NCBI GenBank assembly: GCA_001600175.1
Contig: BCJC01000007.1
Coordinates: 830,115-894,114, forward strand
Direction: 5' to 3'
Origin: Erythrobasidium yunnanense
Lineage: Eukaryota; Basidiomycota; Cystobasidiomycetes; Erythrobasidiales; Erythrobasidiaceae
Length of the DNA stretch: 64,000 nucleotides
A program made the position numbers and the translations under genes. Below, piece after piece: positions 43,967 through 61,937 of this stretch (the stretch's first letter is position 1; every line of letters begins with the position of its first letter). A model generated the notes under the pieces. That model did no database searches. It was given only the letters and a program-made list of their open reading frames with translations, and had not been told where the DNA came from.

Positions 43967-44733
43967 TTAAGATTGCTTGAGAGTTGTCTTTTCTGCTGTC
44001 TCTTTTGTGACTGTAGTGCCGGCATCTGACTTCTCGGTCATCCTGGTCACGGTCTCCTTCTGCAGCTCTTGAGGTCCCTTTGACGAGCCGGCGGCCTTGA
44101 TCTGGTGAAGCGGCATCAATATCAGCAGGATTAGGTAGGGCCGGGTGAAGAGAGACGTACGATAGCTTCTGACTCTGCATGTTTAAACACCAAAACGTTA
44201 GTAACGCGCCTTAGCCCAGTCTTCACACTGCAACTCTGACCTGAAGCGATCTGAAACAAGGGAGTTAGACATCACCTCCACCAAGTATGCGCAGGCATCC
44301 TACCTTCTCATTCCAGCTTTGCGAGCAGGAAGCGAAGCGTCAGAATGGAAATCCGATGATAGGCCAGTCCGGCAAGTGGGGTTAGTTCTCACCCTGGTGC
44401 ATGGTCATGCAGCTTATCCTGAACCAGTTGTATCAGATTTAGCTAGATGTCTGACTGCTACCGGCATTTGGAAGACTGACGGTTTGTCCTTTGAGATTCT
44501 GTTGCTTTCCCTTCTCGAGCTCCTCCGCGGCTTTCTCTGGGTCGACCATATGGCTGCTGGCGGCGCTGTTTCATCGACAGGGTAACGCGAAATCATCAGC
44601 TTTTGCGAGTTCGCCCACCGTGATCCGCCTAGGCTGTCCTGTACCTTCTCGAGGCTGAAGTAGCGAGCGACCGGCTGCTCACGCGAGCTGCTGCTGCTGC
44701 TGGCAGACGTAGGGATGTTCGTAGAGCTTGCAT
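43967..44733 (-). CDS. Conserved small fungal mitochondrial protein built from micro-exons
   Basis: Seven exons: 44733-44645, 44565-44481, 44418-44393, 44316-44304, 44250-44241, 44174-44161 and 44101-43967; only 123 aa. Four successive exons are 26, 13, 10 and 14 nt. The N-terminus MQALRTSLRLPAAAAARVSS is a mitochondrial presequence (basic, no acids). The core PEKAAEELEKGKQQNLKGQT and HAPGWNEKIASESEAIIKA matches a conserved fungal family of unknown function whose members share KQRNLSG and APGWNE-LAS-SEA blocks. The C-terminus is lysine/threonine-rich and polar. The recovered core, continuous across all six introns, is the evidence for the exons. Confidence 0.8.
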
Positions 44734-44913
44734 TGTTGTTTAAGGTGTCTTGAAAGTGTTATAGATTGGTCTAAGCCAACCCTTGAAAGCGACTTGGTCA
44801 CGACGTTATGATGCTCTCACCTCTTCACACACGCCAGAAAAGCAAAGAAAAGTCTTGAACTGGATTAAACACTCTCCTTTACATCTGCTTATACCTGATC
44901 ATCAAGATATGCT

Positions 44914-47184
44914 ATGTCTGCCTGCGTCTACTGTACAGCTTCGACTTCAACGGCAGTCTTTCGAGCTGCTTCAACTGGCAATGGCTCGCAGACGGTCAGG
45001 CTACGTTCGCAAAGAAGAGCTACAAAGCGTAATGTAATCGCAAGAAGTGTATCATCCACAAAGTCCGTTGGAAGAGCCGCGACAGCATCGCTAGAACGCG
45101 AGATAAACACTCAAGAAACACCCCCTAAAGCCCTTACAGAAGATATAGTCACAAGCGACAAGGAAGCTGCTTCAGATGCAGACAATATAAACACTCTGCT
45201 GCGGTATCCGGCCCTCTATGATCCTATTCGCAAACCTAGAAATCCAGTGGTTTTATGTCACGGACTGTACGGGTTCGATAGCTGGGGGTTGGACATAATT
45301 CCAGCGTTGAGGTGATGAAGTTCTGTTCCTCTAAGGCTGGTCCCTGGCTGAACCTGCCAGCCAGAATCCATTACTGGGCCGACGTGCTTGCTGTCTTGAA
45401 GAGTGTCGTAGGCATAGACCCTATTATCACGAGTGTTCCAGGGTATAGTGTTTCCTTCCCTGTAACATACGTATAGCTGACAACAAGGCCTGATAGAACG
45501 GGAGCTGTCACGGAGCGAGCGAAAGCTTTGCATAAACATCTTTTGAAAGAGATGTCTGGCAAGTCCTGCAACCTGATAGCACACTCGATGGGAGGATTAG
45601 ACTGCAGATATCTCCTCACCCATATCCGGCCGACCGAGTATAACCCCTTGAGCTTGACTACGCTCGCAACACCGCATCGTGGTTCGCATTTCATGGAGTG
45701 GTGGTGAGTCCGCAGGCTCGGTCAGAACAAAATTCAGAGACTGATGGACTCTCTGATCTGCTTAGTCGCGCAAACATAGGCATTGGCGAGGTCGCCAAAG
45801 TCGCGGCTGCAGCAGCCAACGACGCGACAGGCGGCGATAAAAAGTCGAACTCCTCCGCAGAACAGCTATCAAAGCTACCATACTCCCTCAAATCGCCTCT
45901 TCTGACGCGAAAACAGCAAGAGGATGCTGCAAAAGCGCGGCAAGAATCCAAGCAGGATTCGCCCTCGTCAGCCGATAGCTCCTCCTCTGCCTCTTCCGAT
46001 AGCTCGCGTAATACACCGAGCCAGCGGAGTGAGGCGACAGCGAGCAAGACTAAAGGCGGCAGTTCGGCCACCGCTGCAGCCAAGACCTTCTTGAACTTCC
46101 CTGGCTTGAACATCTCCTTGGGCACATCCCTATCTTCCTATCTCCTAGATCTTCTAGACTCGCCTGCATACGGCAACCTTACTCCCGGATTCCTGAACAA
46201 TGACTTCAACCCTTCAACCCCTGATAGAGACGACGTTAGATATTTCTCAGTGGCTGCTAAAGCTAGTAAATTGTCTGTAACGCATCCTCTTTGGCTGCCG
46301 CAACTGATCATGGACAAGACGGAAGAAGGAGAAAAGGCAAGGGACTTGGCTGAAAGGCGGCATAGGCGTGAAGACTGGCTCTGGGGGAATGATGGCTTGG
46401 TACCCGTTGAAAGTGCCAAGTGGGGTGAATTGTACGTGTTACCCGTCGATTTGACTTGCTCTGTCTGACAGGTGACTTTAGTCTGGGCACTATCGAGAAT
46501 TGCGATCATTGGGCTCTTCGAGGCGGATCGGGCATCTCGACTGAGATCAAGAGCAAGAAAACAGTCGTATCACCGACCTCTGGTATTTCAGATAGCACAA
46601 CGACGACTGCCTCTTCTTCGACTAGCGGGTCATTCATACCGTTTGGGTGGCAGGATGTCAACAAAGCTGTTGGCAAGCACATCGATATCGCAGACATGAC
46701 TCGATCGGCAGGGGATCTAATACAGCCTATCGCTTCGGCTATGCCATTTGGGGATGCGGAAAAGCCAACATCGCCTTCGCCGAGCAGTAAGACCAATAAC
46801 AACAAAGACGCGACATCCGCACTGTCCAATATCACAAGCTGGATTATCAAAAGAATACCCCTGTCAAGCGTTGGGAATAGATCCAGCCGGTCACATATCA
46901 ATCCTGCTTTCCCTTTCGACGAAGTCTTCACGCCAACATTGCAGTCAGTCAGCTCTGGTTCAGCGTCATTGACCACTTCAACGAAAGAAGAGGTCAGGCC
47001 GCCTCCTCCCAAATACTCGGCTTCAGATACAGCAAGACTATTATTCGGAGCGGGCAAGAGCTCAAGCAAATCACAGACTCAGACCACAGCGCAGTCAACA
47101 GCGGAAGCCGTCAAGCAGGCCAAGTTTAATCATGAGAAATTCTACATAGCGTTGTGTAGGAAGCTGTACGATGAAGGCTTATAA
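44914..47184 (+). CDS. Tgl2-like triacylglycerol lipase (alpha/beta hydrolase)
   Basis: Exons 44914-45311, 45365-45442, 45497-45703, 45766-46431 and 46482-47184 give 683 aa. The oxyanion-side motif is PVVLCHGLYGFDSWG. The nucleophile elbow is AHSMGGLDCRYL, with His replacing the usual Gly before His-Ser only in the sense A-H-S-M-G-G versus G-H-S-M-G-G. The helix TTLATPHRGSHF follows. A long serine/alanine-rich insert (exon 4) precedes WGEFLGTIENCDHWALRGGSG, which would supply the catalytic His (DHW). Yeast Tgl2 is a mitochondrial TAG lipase; the basic serine-rich N-terminus here is compatible with import. The substrate is inferred from family only. Confidence 0.8.
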
Positions 47185-47575
47185 TGGGACAGCAGCTCTA
47201 GCGCTAGTCACGGTCTTCACTTTCGAACTTCACAATGGCTCCGTTGTACTTCTGGGTGTTGTGGCAAGTCCATCCGGTGTATATGCAAGAATGTCACCCC
47301 TCGACGATCGCATGTTCGGGTCGGCATGCGTGTTCGGTCATCGAAATTGTGCTCCGATTACTTTGAGCCATGCTTGGTATGCTATACTTATGTCACCTAT
47401 GTCACATATGTACTGATTCATGATTGGAGTTACATATGCTGTTATTTCTAACGTTCAACTTTCCGCGGACTGGAACAAACCCAGTTGGTGGCTTGAAACT
47501 GCCTGTGCCTATACCCTCCTCGCTTGTTTAACTGTATGTCTCGTCCATAATCTTATTTTGCGATACCAATGTCTG

Positions 47576-50386
47576 CTAACTTTCCTGCTCCTCTATCGTT
47601 CCCACGATATGTCCTATATACCCCAAAGCATTGAAGCTAAGCAGGATATCGTCTGCACGAAGAAGCTCGTGCCTGCCTTGTGCTGCAGCTGATACATGCA
47701 ATTTGACGTAGCTGGCTACGACCGAGTGCAGGATCCTGTAGTCTCCACTGTCCGCAAAAGGGTGATTGAGGAAGACAGCGGAGTCCGGAGGCGTCGAAAG
47801 GGCAGTCAGGATGTTCCTGAGGGTATCCAGGATGTTGAGATAGTCTCGCTGTAGAGCCTGACACAGCTGCGAACGATGGCCTTCTAGTCCTGTCGTACTA
47901 GACAGCGAGCGGCACATAGACAGACAATAAACAGCAACGACAGCCGCTGCGAGCGAGGTAGACAAGGAGGGGAATCAGTACGTTGTCTGCACACACCGAG
48001 GCCAGGAAGGCAGCTCACACAATGACAAAACGTGTACGCCCAGAGCGAGACCAGTCGCACCACAAGCCTCGCATTCGTTCAATATGTTATATAGATGGCG
48101 CCTCTGTCTTTCCAAGATGTCCAGAGAGGGCTGAACAGACGGCCGATTATTGTACATAAAGTTTAGAAGGAGGAGGTAGGAGTCCAGAGTGGCAAGGAGC
48201 CGCGCTTGCTTGCCTGGAAGCTCGACATGATGCTCGATGACTGCGGGAAGCTGAATGGCGTAGTGAGCGTGCTCAGCTGCGGCACTGACAAGACATCAAG
48301 ATTCTGCTTACAGACAGCTCCAGCGTCTCTGGAGGTATAGTATGGGAAGGATCTTCAGTATAGCGACGGCACATGCTATCCAGGGCGCCAGTGAAGATGC
48401 ATACAGCTCGCAGGGCTGGATCCGACATCTGTAGAGCTTCGTAAAGATCGTCCGGTCTGTCGGCTTTGGGTACCGTATAATACATAGCGCGGCTCGAAAA
48501 CCCCACGCAATTCCTGAGTGGGACTGCATCAGAAGATTGTCCTCCCCGCCTAATTGAATTTCATACTGCTTACCAGACAGATAGAAGTGTGAGAGAAGCC
48601 TTGTATCGGTTACAATCCATGCCTCTGCCTTGTATATCGCTTATCTTACTAGAAATGCAGCCCAGGATCCCCGAGAGGTATCGACCGCGGCGAATCGCGT
48701 CAAGGTAACATAGCAAAAGCGTTTCAACCTCTCTGCATATCCTTTCCGGCCCGGCCTTCGTGAATGTGACTGGCATCATGCATTGTCCTATGATTTCCGC
48801 TATATCCACTTGCCATTGCGCATCGTTGGTAACCTGCATAGTTGCGGTCGAATTGGCTAACTGATAGGTGGCTTTGATCAACTCGTGAGATTCTCCAAGG
48901 CCTGTGTCCATCATTGATGCAGGCAGTAGAGCGAACGTCTTCAAGGCAGGGGTTGCGAACAAAGCTTTGCGGAGAGCCGGTGTATCGAGGGATAGGATCG
49001 CGGATCTATCCAGTCGACCGAGATGCGAAGCGGGTGTAGGTGACCGTGTCAGAGCGACGTGGAAGGGAGCGGTGGGAGAGGTAGATGATGCCGATTTTCT
49101 GTCCAGGGATCGCATCGATGGGTTGATAGAGTGTGTCGAGATTGAAGAGCCACCGGTATACGAGTGATGTAGGCTCATATGCGAACGAGTTAGCGACGGC
49201 TTAGGCTCAACGGTCGCCCCGGCGCTTGGCTTATCTTCCGGGTGACCTGATGGCAGCCCACCGGCCTGATAAGAAGGCCAGCCCGCAGAGTAAGGTGACT
49301 GTGATCGAGGCAAGGGCGCTGAGGCGGGATGTAAATCTCGATGCTGTCGAAGCGGGGAATAGTATGGGTGGTAGGAATGCAGAGCGGTGTCTCGTCCAGT
49401 TTCAGCGGGGTGGCCATTGTGTTGCGGCTCTAACATCCCATGCGAAGCTAAGGCGTCCCATTGAGGGGCACCAGCAGTAGCTGGAACTTGCGAAAGCAAG
49501 CGAGAGATGGGCGGAAGGGCCGACTTTTGGTTATTCACAGGCAAACCTGTATTAATATTAGGAAACCTGGGAGTACCGAGAGTGTTGACGAGGTTGTAAG
49601 GCAGAGCTGAAGCGCTTTGCGGCCGCGAAGATGAGGATGTCGGCGGAGGGCACAGCACCGAGGGCATATTGCCAGCAGGTGCGGCAGGTACGGGAGACTT
49701 GTCACTCTTTGGAGAATATCTAGAGTGTAAGTGAGACTTGACAGGATTGCTGGAATCGATTGGCGTCTTCACTGTTGTCTTGACTGCCGGCAGACCGCCT
49801 ACGACTCTGGCTTTCTTGGTAGGTGCCGCTGACGCCGAGGGAGTATCACTAGGAGTTTTCCTGATCCCACTATATGGCGCCATGGGCGGCAGCGTATTGC
49901 CCGGAACATGCGAATGATCGATATTCGTGGAAGACTCCAATGCTGCTAGCCTACTCTCCAGCTGCTGTATGTACCCTTTACTGGGTCCCCTCTTAGCTGG
50001 AGTCTTGGTGAAAAGGCACGGCGTGCCTGACTGTTTGCAATGCTGGCATTTCTGGTTTCCACCTTCTGCAGCATCTTGCTGACCTGAAGCTTCGGCAGCA
50101 GGACCATCAGCTATCGTTTGTGATAGATTGCATCGAATCTTCTTTCGCCTGAGGGGAGGGAATGGAAAAGGAAGTAGCAGCCCAATTACAGCATAAGGCC
50201 GTGCGTCAGCCCAAAACCAACGCAACCTTTCTTTCGGACCTAATCTACTGACCTGCAAGAGTCGCAAGCTCGCGGTATACGTTGTCTGCGTGGTACTGCT
50301 GCCTTGGTGTTATATCCACTGCCCTCCGAAGCAGCATTTTCGGTTGCGGGAGGGCTCGCGCTTGGGTCGGTCGCAGAGGTCGACAT
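47576..50386 (-). CDS. Zn(II)2Cys6 transcription factor with fungal-specific regulatory domain
   Basis: Exons 50386-50253, 50148-48574, 48513-48312, 48250-48019 and 47946-47576 give 837 aa. The binuclear cluster is CDSCRRKKIRC then, after 27 residues instead of about 5-12, CQHCKQSGTPC. A 104-nt intron falls inside CDSC|R. The linker KRGPSKGYIQQLESRL is a dimerisation helix of the Rgt1/XlnR style. A long serine/proline-rich region follows. The middle-homology domain appears late (LLLCYLDAIRRGRYL; SDPALRAVCIFTGALDSMCRRY). The final exon is helical. The regulated pathway is unknown. Confidence 0.85.
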
Positions 50387-51699
50387 CTGGTTCCGGATCT
50401 ACAGGGGCGTATTCACGTTGATGCGTATATCTTGTCTTATCTTCTCTAGCATAGAGACATCGAACAAACGATCTTGGAAGTCTCGTACGAAGGACTTGAG
50501 CTCGCGAGAAAGGCCTTCGATCTGTCTGTTTTTGGGGAACTGTCTATAGAGCACAGGCCTTCCGGTAGGCTAGCTGCTGGCGTCTGGGTATAGCGGGCCC
50601 TGAATGCCGCCCAAGTGAAGGGCCTTCGGTGATGACAAGATCCGCTGTCTTCTCAGGTCTTCCTGCGTCCAATTCCGCGTCTGTTTGGGTTACGATAGGG
50701 TTCTGATGTCTGTACAAGCTGAATGCTTCGTCCTTCCTGCGTGAGCGTAGCTAGACAGCGCCCATTCTCTGCCCGTCTTGAAGCTGGTACCGCTGTCTGT
50801 CTTCTGCGACTTTTCCGGCGAAACGAGCGTGGATCGATATCAGTGGTAGGTGCTGAACGATCCCAGCGAGCTGGCTGCAGAATCCCAACGAATCTCATCG
50901 TTCTTTGTAATTCCGCCTTTCTGGGCACTTGCCAAAGCACGGCACAGAAGTTACCGTTAATTTACTCGTCGGAACACGGCTCGATGAGCTGAGCTGGCCG
51001 TGCGAAAACAAGCCCCAGATTGGTGAGGGCCTAAGTCTAAGACTTATTAAGACTGTGGGAGCGCTTCTCCTAACCGGCCCTTCCTGCGCGCAAATTGCAT
51101 TGGCCCCATCCGACGTCTTCTGTACTCATTTGCAAGCGTGACCGATACGACAGGCGACGATGGACATATTACATGCATCTCTGCTAGCCGTGCGCTGTGC
51201 TGCACTTAATCATTCCTGTTTGCTCTGATAAGCAGCCTAGCTAAACTACGTAATAAGAACGTGTAGAGCTGGCGCTTCCCGCCTGTCTGGGCTGACACTC
51301 GGGCTGTCGTATGTCCGTCATTCCGCTTTCCTCTCGTTGAGCTCTGAGCGTGGTTTATCCGCCAAGGCAGTCGGACCTGTCAGATCTCTGCAGATCCTTT
51401 TGGCCCTGAATTGATCGAGCCGGCCGGCCAGCCAGCTTATTGCCTCGTGGTTGATCACCGTTGGCGGGATGATCCAATGTCTCCTTCGACTCTCGGCACA
51501 TTAAGATACCGTACCGCGCGAACAGAGTTTGTCAGTTGTCACACTTGAAGGCTCTGCTCTCGCTCGCATCATGCCTCAAAGTCTCAATACGGTAACTGGT
51601 CTGTAACATCGCGCGGTTGCCCAATGATACCAAGTCAGCGTTGCAGCAGCTTTGCTTAATCTACATCGATATGATGGGACAAACGGGAATCGGCCATCC
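50387..51699. other. Long intergenic region, nothing recognised
   Basis: 1.3 kb between the Zn-cluster gene's start and the ABCC gene's stop, so it holds the former's promoter. Only short frames and no tRNA-like arms were found. It is slightly G+C-richer, with GGCCGGCCGGCC-like palindromic steps around 51420. Confidence 0.4.
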
Positions 51700-57101
<5,402 letters not shown>

Positions 57102-57354
57102 CCCGTCCTTTGCGTCCAACTTCGAGGAAGAAAAGTCTGTCTGGATTGTAGACAGCCAAACCGCCCTATGAATAATCGACCGCATCGGCTCGACGGCCGC
57201 TTCTATCTGTGGCAAGGTACGGTTATCTGTGTTTCTGCAGCGTGTAGATTGCGTAAGAGTACGTATAAGAAGCATAACAACATATGTAGCATCTAGGGAA
57301 ACTCCAACGAACGACGAGAACGAGTAATTGCGCCAACTTGCAGTGCGAGACTCT

Positions 57355-60300
57355 CTAGAAACGGCTCAATGCAACTCTCCAGTCACTACTACCTTCGGTC
57401 AGCTCTTGTGGATGCGCCTTGATCCAGCTATCCATGTCGAGCGCGACTATATCCCCGCTCGAGCTTATGAAGTGCTTGTCAACTTCTTGATTCTCGATAG
57501 TAACGCGATAGCCCTCTTGCGGTCCGGCTAATACCTTCCATGCCAGCTTGCCAGAAGCCTTAAGCTCGATGACAAGCTCCTCACGCGTTCTGGCAGTGGA
57601 CATCGAGTCGAGGGCGGAGACTTCTTCCGCTTGTAGAGGTGCTTCATTTGGAGTGTCCTGCTTGACTGGTACATCCTTCACGATAGGAGCAGCCGAGGAG
57701 GCCTCCTCAAGCGCGGAGGTGCTGTTCTCGAATGTGCCATAGGTCGGAGCAGAGGTATCTCGAGCAGCTCGCACTGCTTCAGCAGGTATCGTAGTCTCCC
57801 CTCCAAAGGCTGCCCTTATCTCTCTGTACATGGTCCACAAGGGAGATGACCAGAAGTCTCTAAAGAAGCTTCTGCGGATGTTCCGGAGTTCGGCACGGAA
57901 GAAGAAGAGAAGCGCCCAGAGGCGGGAGCCAGTGAGTTCACGAGTGGAGAGGCGTGCTACAGATTGCAAGCTGATTGACTCTGAATCTTTCGCGACACTT
58001 GCCTCGATGACCTGGGCGGACGCCCCAGCGGCTTTGGAATTCGACGGGACAGGCTCCTCTGCTACGAGAGGCTGTTCCGGCTTGGATTGCAGCGTAACAG
58101 GCTTCTCCGGTATAGCCTGTTTCTCTGTATATGTCTCTTGCGAGATGCTCTCGATGGCGCACAAGCTGGCATACTTGTCGATCAAGCCGAAAACCGCCAA
58201 GCGATCCTCTTCGAATCGTGTTACGGGTGCGATGATGATCTTGCGGCATGTCTCTCCAGCCAGCCTGAGAGGTGCGATGTTTCGCGACGAGATGTGCGTA
58301 ACCCTAGCTTCGGTTGCCGCATCGAACGACTTCAAATTGAAGGTAGCCCCCTCTTGATCGTTCAGTAGCGCGGTGTAGTCGCTAGTTGCGGATTTGCCAT
58401 TGCCCAGAGCATCTGCGACATCCCTGTAGGTAAGGAAGTCCATGGTGGTAGCCTTTCCTCCTCTGCAGTTCCAGACGCCTAGAAGCGCTCCTCCGGCCAC
58501 TGGCAGGCCAACTTTGAGTGCGGGGCCTTCTCCATCGCCTGTCACATCGTGAAAAGCAGAGTTCAAAAGCTTGACAGCCTGAGAAGTCCCGCCCTTGACC
58601 AGTGTGAATTGGCCAGCTTTGTTTTGGCCACCCAATTTGTGGACGATAGATAGATTGGGTTCTTGATCATCCGTCAAGTAGATAGGTGCACTGAAGAAGG
58701 CGCGGAGCTGCGCGTGATAGTCTGCTAGCTCGTGATGTGAAGTAAACATGTCGGCATCAGGAGTGAGCGAGAGGAAGCGATGCAAGAAAGCAGTAGTAGC
58801 ATTGAAAGCGATATGGAAGCGGTGCGATTCCGGCTCGAATGGGAAGAAGTCATCGCTCGATCTGCCGGATTCCTATCAGCGTCATCTCGATAACTGCATA
58901 AGATTAACTAACCTGAACGAGTTCTTGGGCTCCGATCTGCTTGTAAGGAACTCGCAGTAATTGCGAGGGCTATGAGCCATGCAGTTGATCAGGTTTCCAG
59001 CACCGAACACTCTGATTGCGGCTTGTCTCGCGGATCTTGCGAGTGCAGCGCGATGCTCTGCAATGCCTTCACCAACGAACCATTCGACTTCAGCCTGATC
59101 ATCAATCTACAATAGCCTCGTCAGCGAAGTGATCCAACGAGGAGATACTATGATCGCACCTTTACGAAGTCGATGCCGGCGTCATGTAGGGTTGTGAAAT
59201 AGTCATTCCAGAACCTATCGAGCTCGCTGAGGGCAGGGAGGTAAATTGATTCTCTTGCTGGCGGATATGGATACTGTGACATGGGTTTGCGTTTGCCGAA
59301 CTCGGCCAACTCGTACTCTCGTGAGATCTCAGAATCTGGATGAAGACCATTCCAGTATCCTTCCAGCGTAAGCCAGACTCCTACATGCTTGATCTCCTTG
59401 TATTGACCCTCGATCCCATCCACTGCTTGCTTCAAGGCAGTCGGGGGAACATCGATCGACTCCTGCGATGTGACGCGACTGTGAACAAAGCCAGAATCCT
59501 TTCGCCTGATGCTTGCTAGGCTCGGAGACTGTTGAGTCTTGATTTCAGGCATATCCATCCACCCTTCGCGCGTACCGAAACCCTTCAGGGCGCGAAGCTT
59601 GGTGCCCTCGATGACTCCGACATCCTGCCAACCGTCATCGAGTAAGATTGCCTCGTATTTGTCAAGCGTCTTTCCAGCTTGTAGTGCGGACAATCGCTCG
59701 AAGACCTTTGCAAGGCTATAATTTTGGCCGAGCGAGTTCCAGGTGCAGAAGGCTAGTTTGGCGGTATCCTTCAAGCTCCACAGCTGATCCTCCCTCTCGT
59801 GTATGCCGTTGGACATTTTGACGTTCTCTTTTGCAAGAATGGCTTTCGCTTCTGTGACGCATGCTTCGATGACCTCGAGAAGCTGTTCTTCGGGTCCAGA
59901 AGCCACTATAGCTTGTGCCTCTGCAGACGAGCTTGTATCTCTCTCTGCGCGTAGCCAGACTCCGGGTTGGCCGTCAGTACTGCCTCGAATGGTAGAGGAA
60001 GCAGTAGTGGTGGAAAGAGGGAAGAGAGCTACGACACCGTCCAAAGTTCGGAAGACTACCAGTTGAGCATCATGCTCAGAGGAGACTTCGTTTACTGAGG
60101 TGAACGTGCGAGGCGTGAACCATGTCGGCTTTGTTCTTTCGACGACGAGACCGGCGTAGCAGTCTTTTGGGCCGCCAAGGTAGAAGCTTTCGACCTCGCC
60201 TTCTGGGCCTTGCGGCAGCGGTACACTGATACGTTTTGTTGTGATATGTCCATTCTCTGAAGCAGTCCCATCGATCACGTTGAGTCTCGAGTCGGCTCCG

Positions 60301-60722
60301 TCGAAAGGAATAGAAGGGGTCGTCGCAGCCTCAGCGTTGTCGGAGCATACGATATAGCCATTATCTGCTCCGCCAGCTTTAGATAGCCATTCAACGTGTC
60401 CAGACGCATATTGAATGCGGTAAGTGTACTCGAAAGCTGTACCAAAAACGTCAGCTCAAAGGCGCGTGCTCGGTTGAGGTTGCGTACTTTTCGCTCGCGC
60501 AGGCTCGTGGATGTCAATGTAGGCTACATGTATGTTGCCCAAAGGACTCTGCTGCTCTTCAAGGTCGTGCTCTCGCCATTCACCGCTAATGTTTGACCAG
60601 ATTTGTATCGTGAATTCGCCCTGGACTCCGTCTTGGGGGACAGCAGCGAACCGAACAGCGCTGGAACCGCTGACGATGTGAGTGGTACCTAATGGCGGAT
60701 AGAACGAGGCCATAATGGCCAT
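57355..60722 (-). CDS. GH36 raffinose-synthase/Sip1-like glycoside hydrolase
   Basis: Exons 60722-60488, 60436-59160, 59106-58913 and 58861-57355 give 1070 aa. Family blocks: FCTWNSLGQNYS, ILLDDGWQD (substrate aspartates), GVWLTLEGYWNGL, and GIDFVKV|IDDQAEV across intron 2, where the Asp of the KVD-type motif is the expected nucleophile site; here the order is VKVIDDQ. Later: HELADYHAQLRAF and GLPVAGGALLGVWNCRGG. In plants the family makes raffinose or cleaves alpha-galactosides; the fungal activity is not established, so substrate is left open. A variable alanine/serine-rich insert interrupts the C-terminal part (about residues 830-960). Confidence 0.85.
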
Positions 60723-60868
60723 ACAAAAGTGCGAGCGCAGCTAACCCAAAGAGGTCGAGAATAAGGCAGGGGTAGCTCTGAGACTGATCGACCTGGGTCA
60801 GGAACACGAGTCTGTTACAGGTTGATTCGTTTCTAGTGCTACAGGGTTGTACGCATAAAGTGATACTC

Positions 60869-61824
60869 TCAGAACTTTTCTAGCGAAGGACGCAGATCCA
60901 GCTCCTGCGTCCAGCAGCTCTTGTCTTGGTTATGCAGATACAGATACGCATCTGCAATTGCATCAGGGTCCAAGCGAGATCCTTCTGCATAGTCCTGACC
61001 CATGTATTGCTTCGCCCGGTCTGTATCGATGATGCCTAGTCCGAGGTCACAGTATCAGCACCTGACTCGCCCTCTACAAGCTCTTTCTGCTCGCTCACCG
61101 TCGATGATGATGTGCGCGACATGGATGCCTTGAGGACCAAACTCCTTTGCTAATGACTGCGATAATGCGCGTGTCGCGAATCTGTAGGAAGAGTCAGTAG
61201 GGTGTTGGCCATGCTTTCTAGTGTTACTCACTTCGCCGGTGCGAAAGCACCGAACTTAGCACTACCTTTCATACTGGCTGTGGCTCCAGTGAAGAACAGA
61301 CTGCCACTGCCGTCGCCTTTTTGCATCAGCTTGATGGCTTCTTGTGCGAAGATGAAAGCTCCGATACTGCAGACGCGAACTTCAGTGAAAGTCCTGCTGA
61401 GGTATTACTAGCACGCACGAAGACACCTTCAGAGCCTGCTCAAGAGCAGAGACTGGCGTCTCCAAGAACGGCTTCATCATGAACCCGCCAGAGGCATTGA
61501 AGATGGCACAAGACACATTGCCAGGGAGCTTTTGTGTAATATCCTCGAAGGTAGACTTGACGCTCTCTTCGTCCGAGACATCAGTGGGGAAAGAGACGGC
61601 GTGACCTCCAGACTTCTTAATGCTTTCTTCGACAGGAGCCAGACTTTCTTGTTTGCGAGCAAGAAGAGCTACAGAGTATCCAGCACTTGAGAACTTGCGA
61701 GCCAGCGCAGCGCCGGTGCCTTTCACATGATATGTCAGCATACGTGACCGCGCTACGAGCTTTTCAAGGGCAGACCTGGCCCAACACCAGCGATGATTGC
61801 GATCTTAGCAGCCGTAGATGCCAT
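60869..61824 (-). CDS. Short-chain dehydrogenase/reductase
   Basis: Exons 61824-61776, 61719-61419, 61366-61232, 61181-61099 and 61035-60869 give 244 aa, a normal SDR length. The NAD(P) site is AIIAGVGPGTGAALARKF, split by intron 1 (GVGPG|TG). FNASGGF replaces the usual NAG motif. The YxxxK active-site region is altered: the stretch FFTGATASMKGSAKFGAFAPAKFATRALSQ has F-G-A-F-A-P-A-K, i.e. the Tyr position reads Phe with the Lys kept. This occurs in a fungal subgroup of SDRs of uncertain activity. The C-terminus has a DLRPSLEKF end. The substrate is unknown. Confidence 0.8.
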
Positions 61825-61937
61825 GTGACAAACTGCGAACCTTTGCCGCAGAAAGATGCGAAGTCGAGTACGGGTGAAGATAAGAGGCATATGCATACGT
61901 GTATGATTAACAACATCATGACAACAAGAGTGTACTC
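61825..61937. other. Short gap between tandem leftward genes
   Basis: 113 bp from the Yvc1-like stop to the SDR start; it must hold the SDR promoter or overlap the upstream 3' UTR. Confidence 0.35.
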
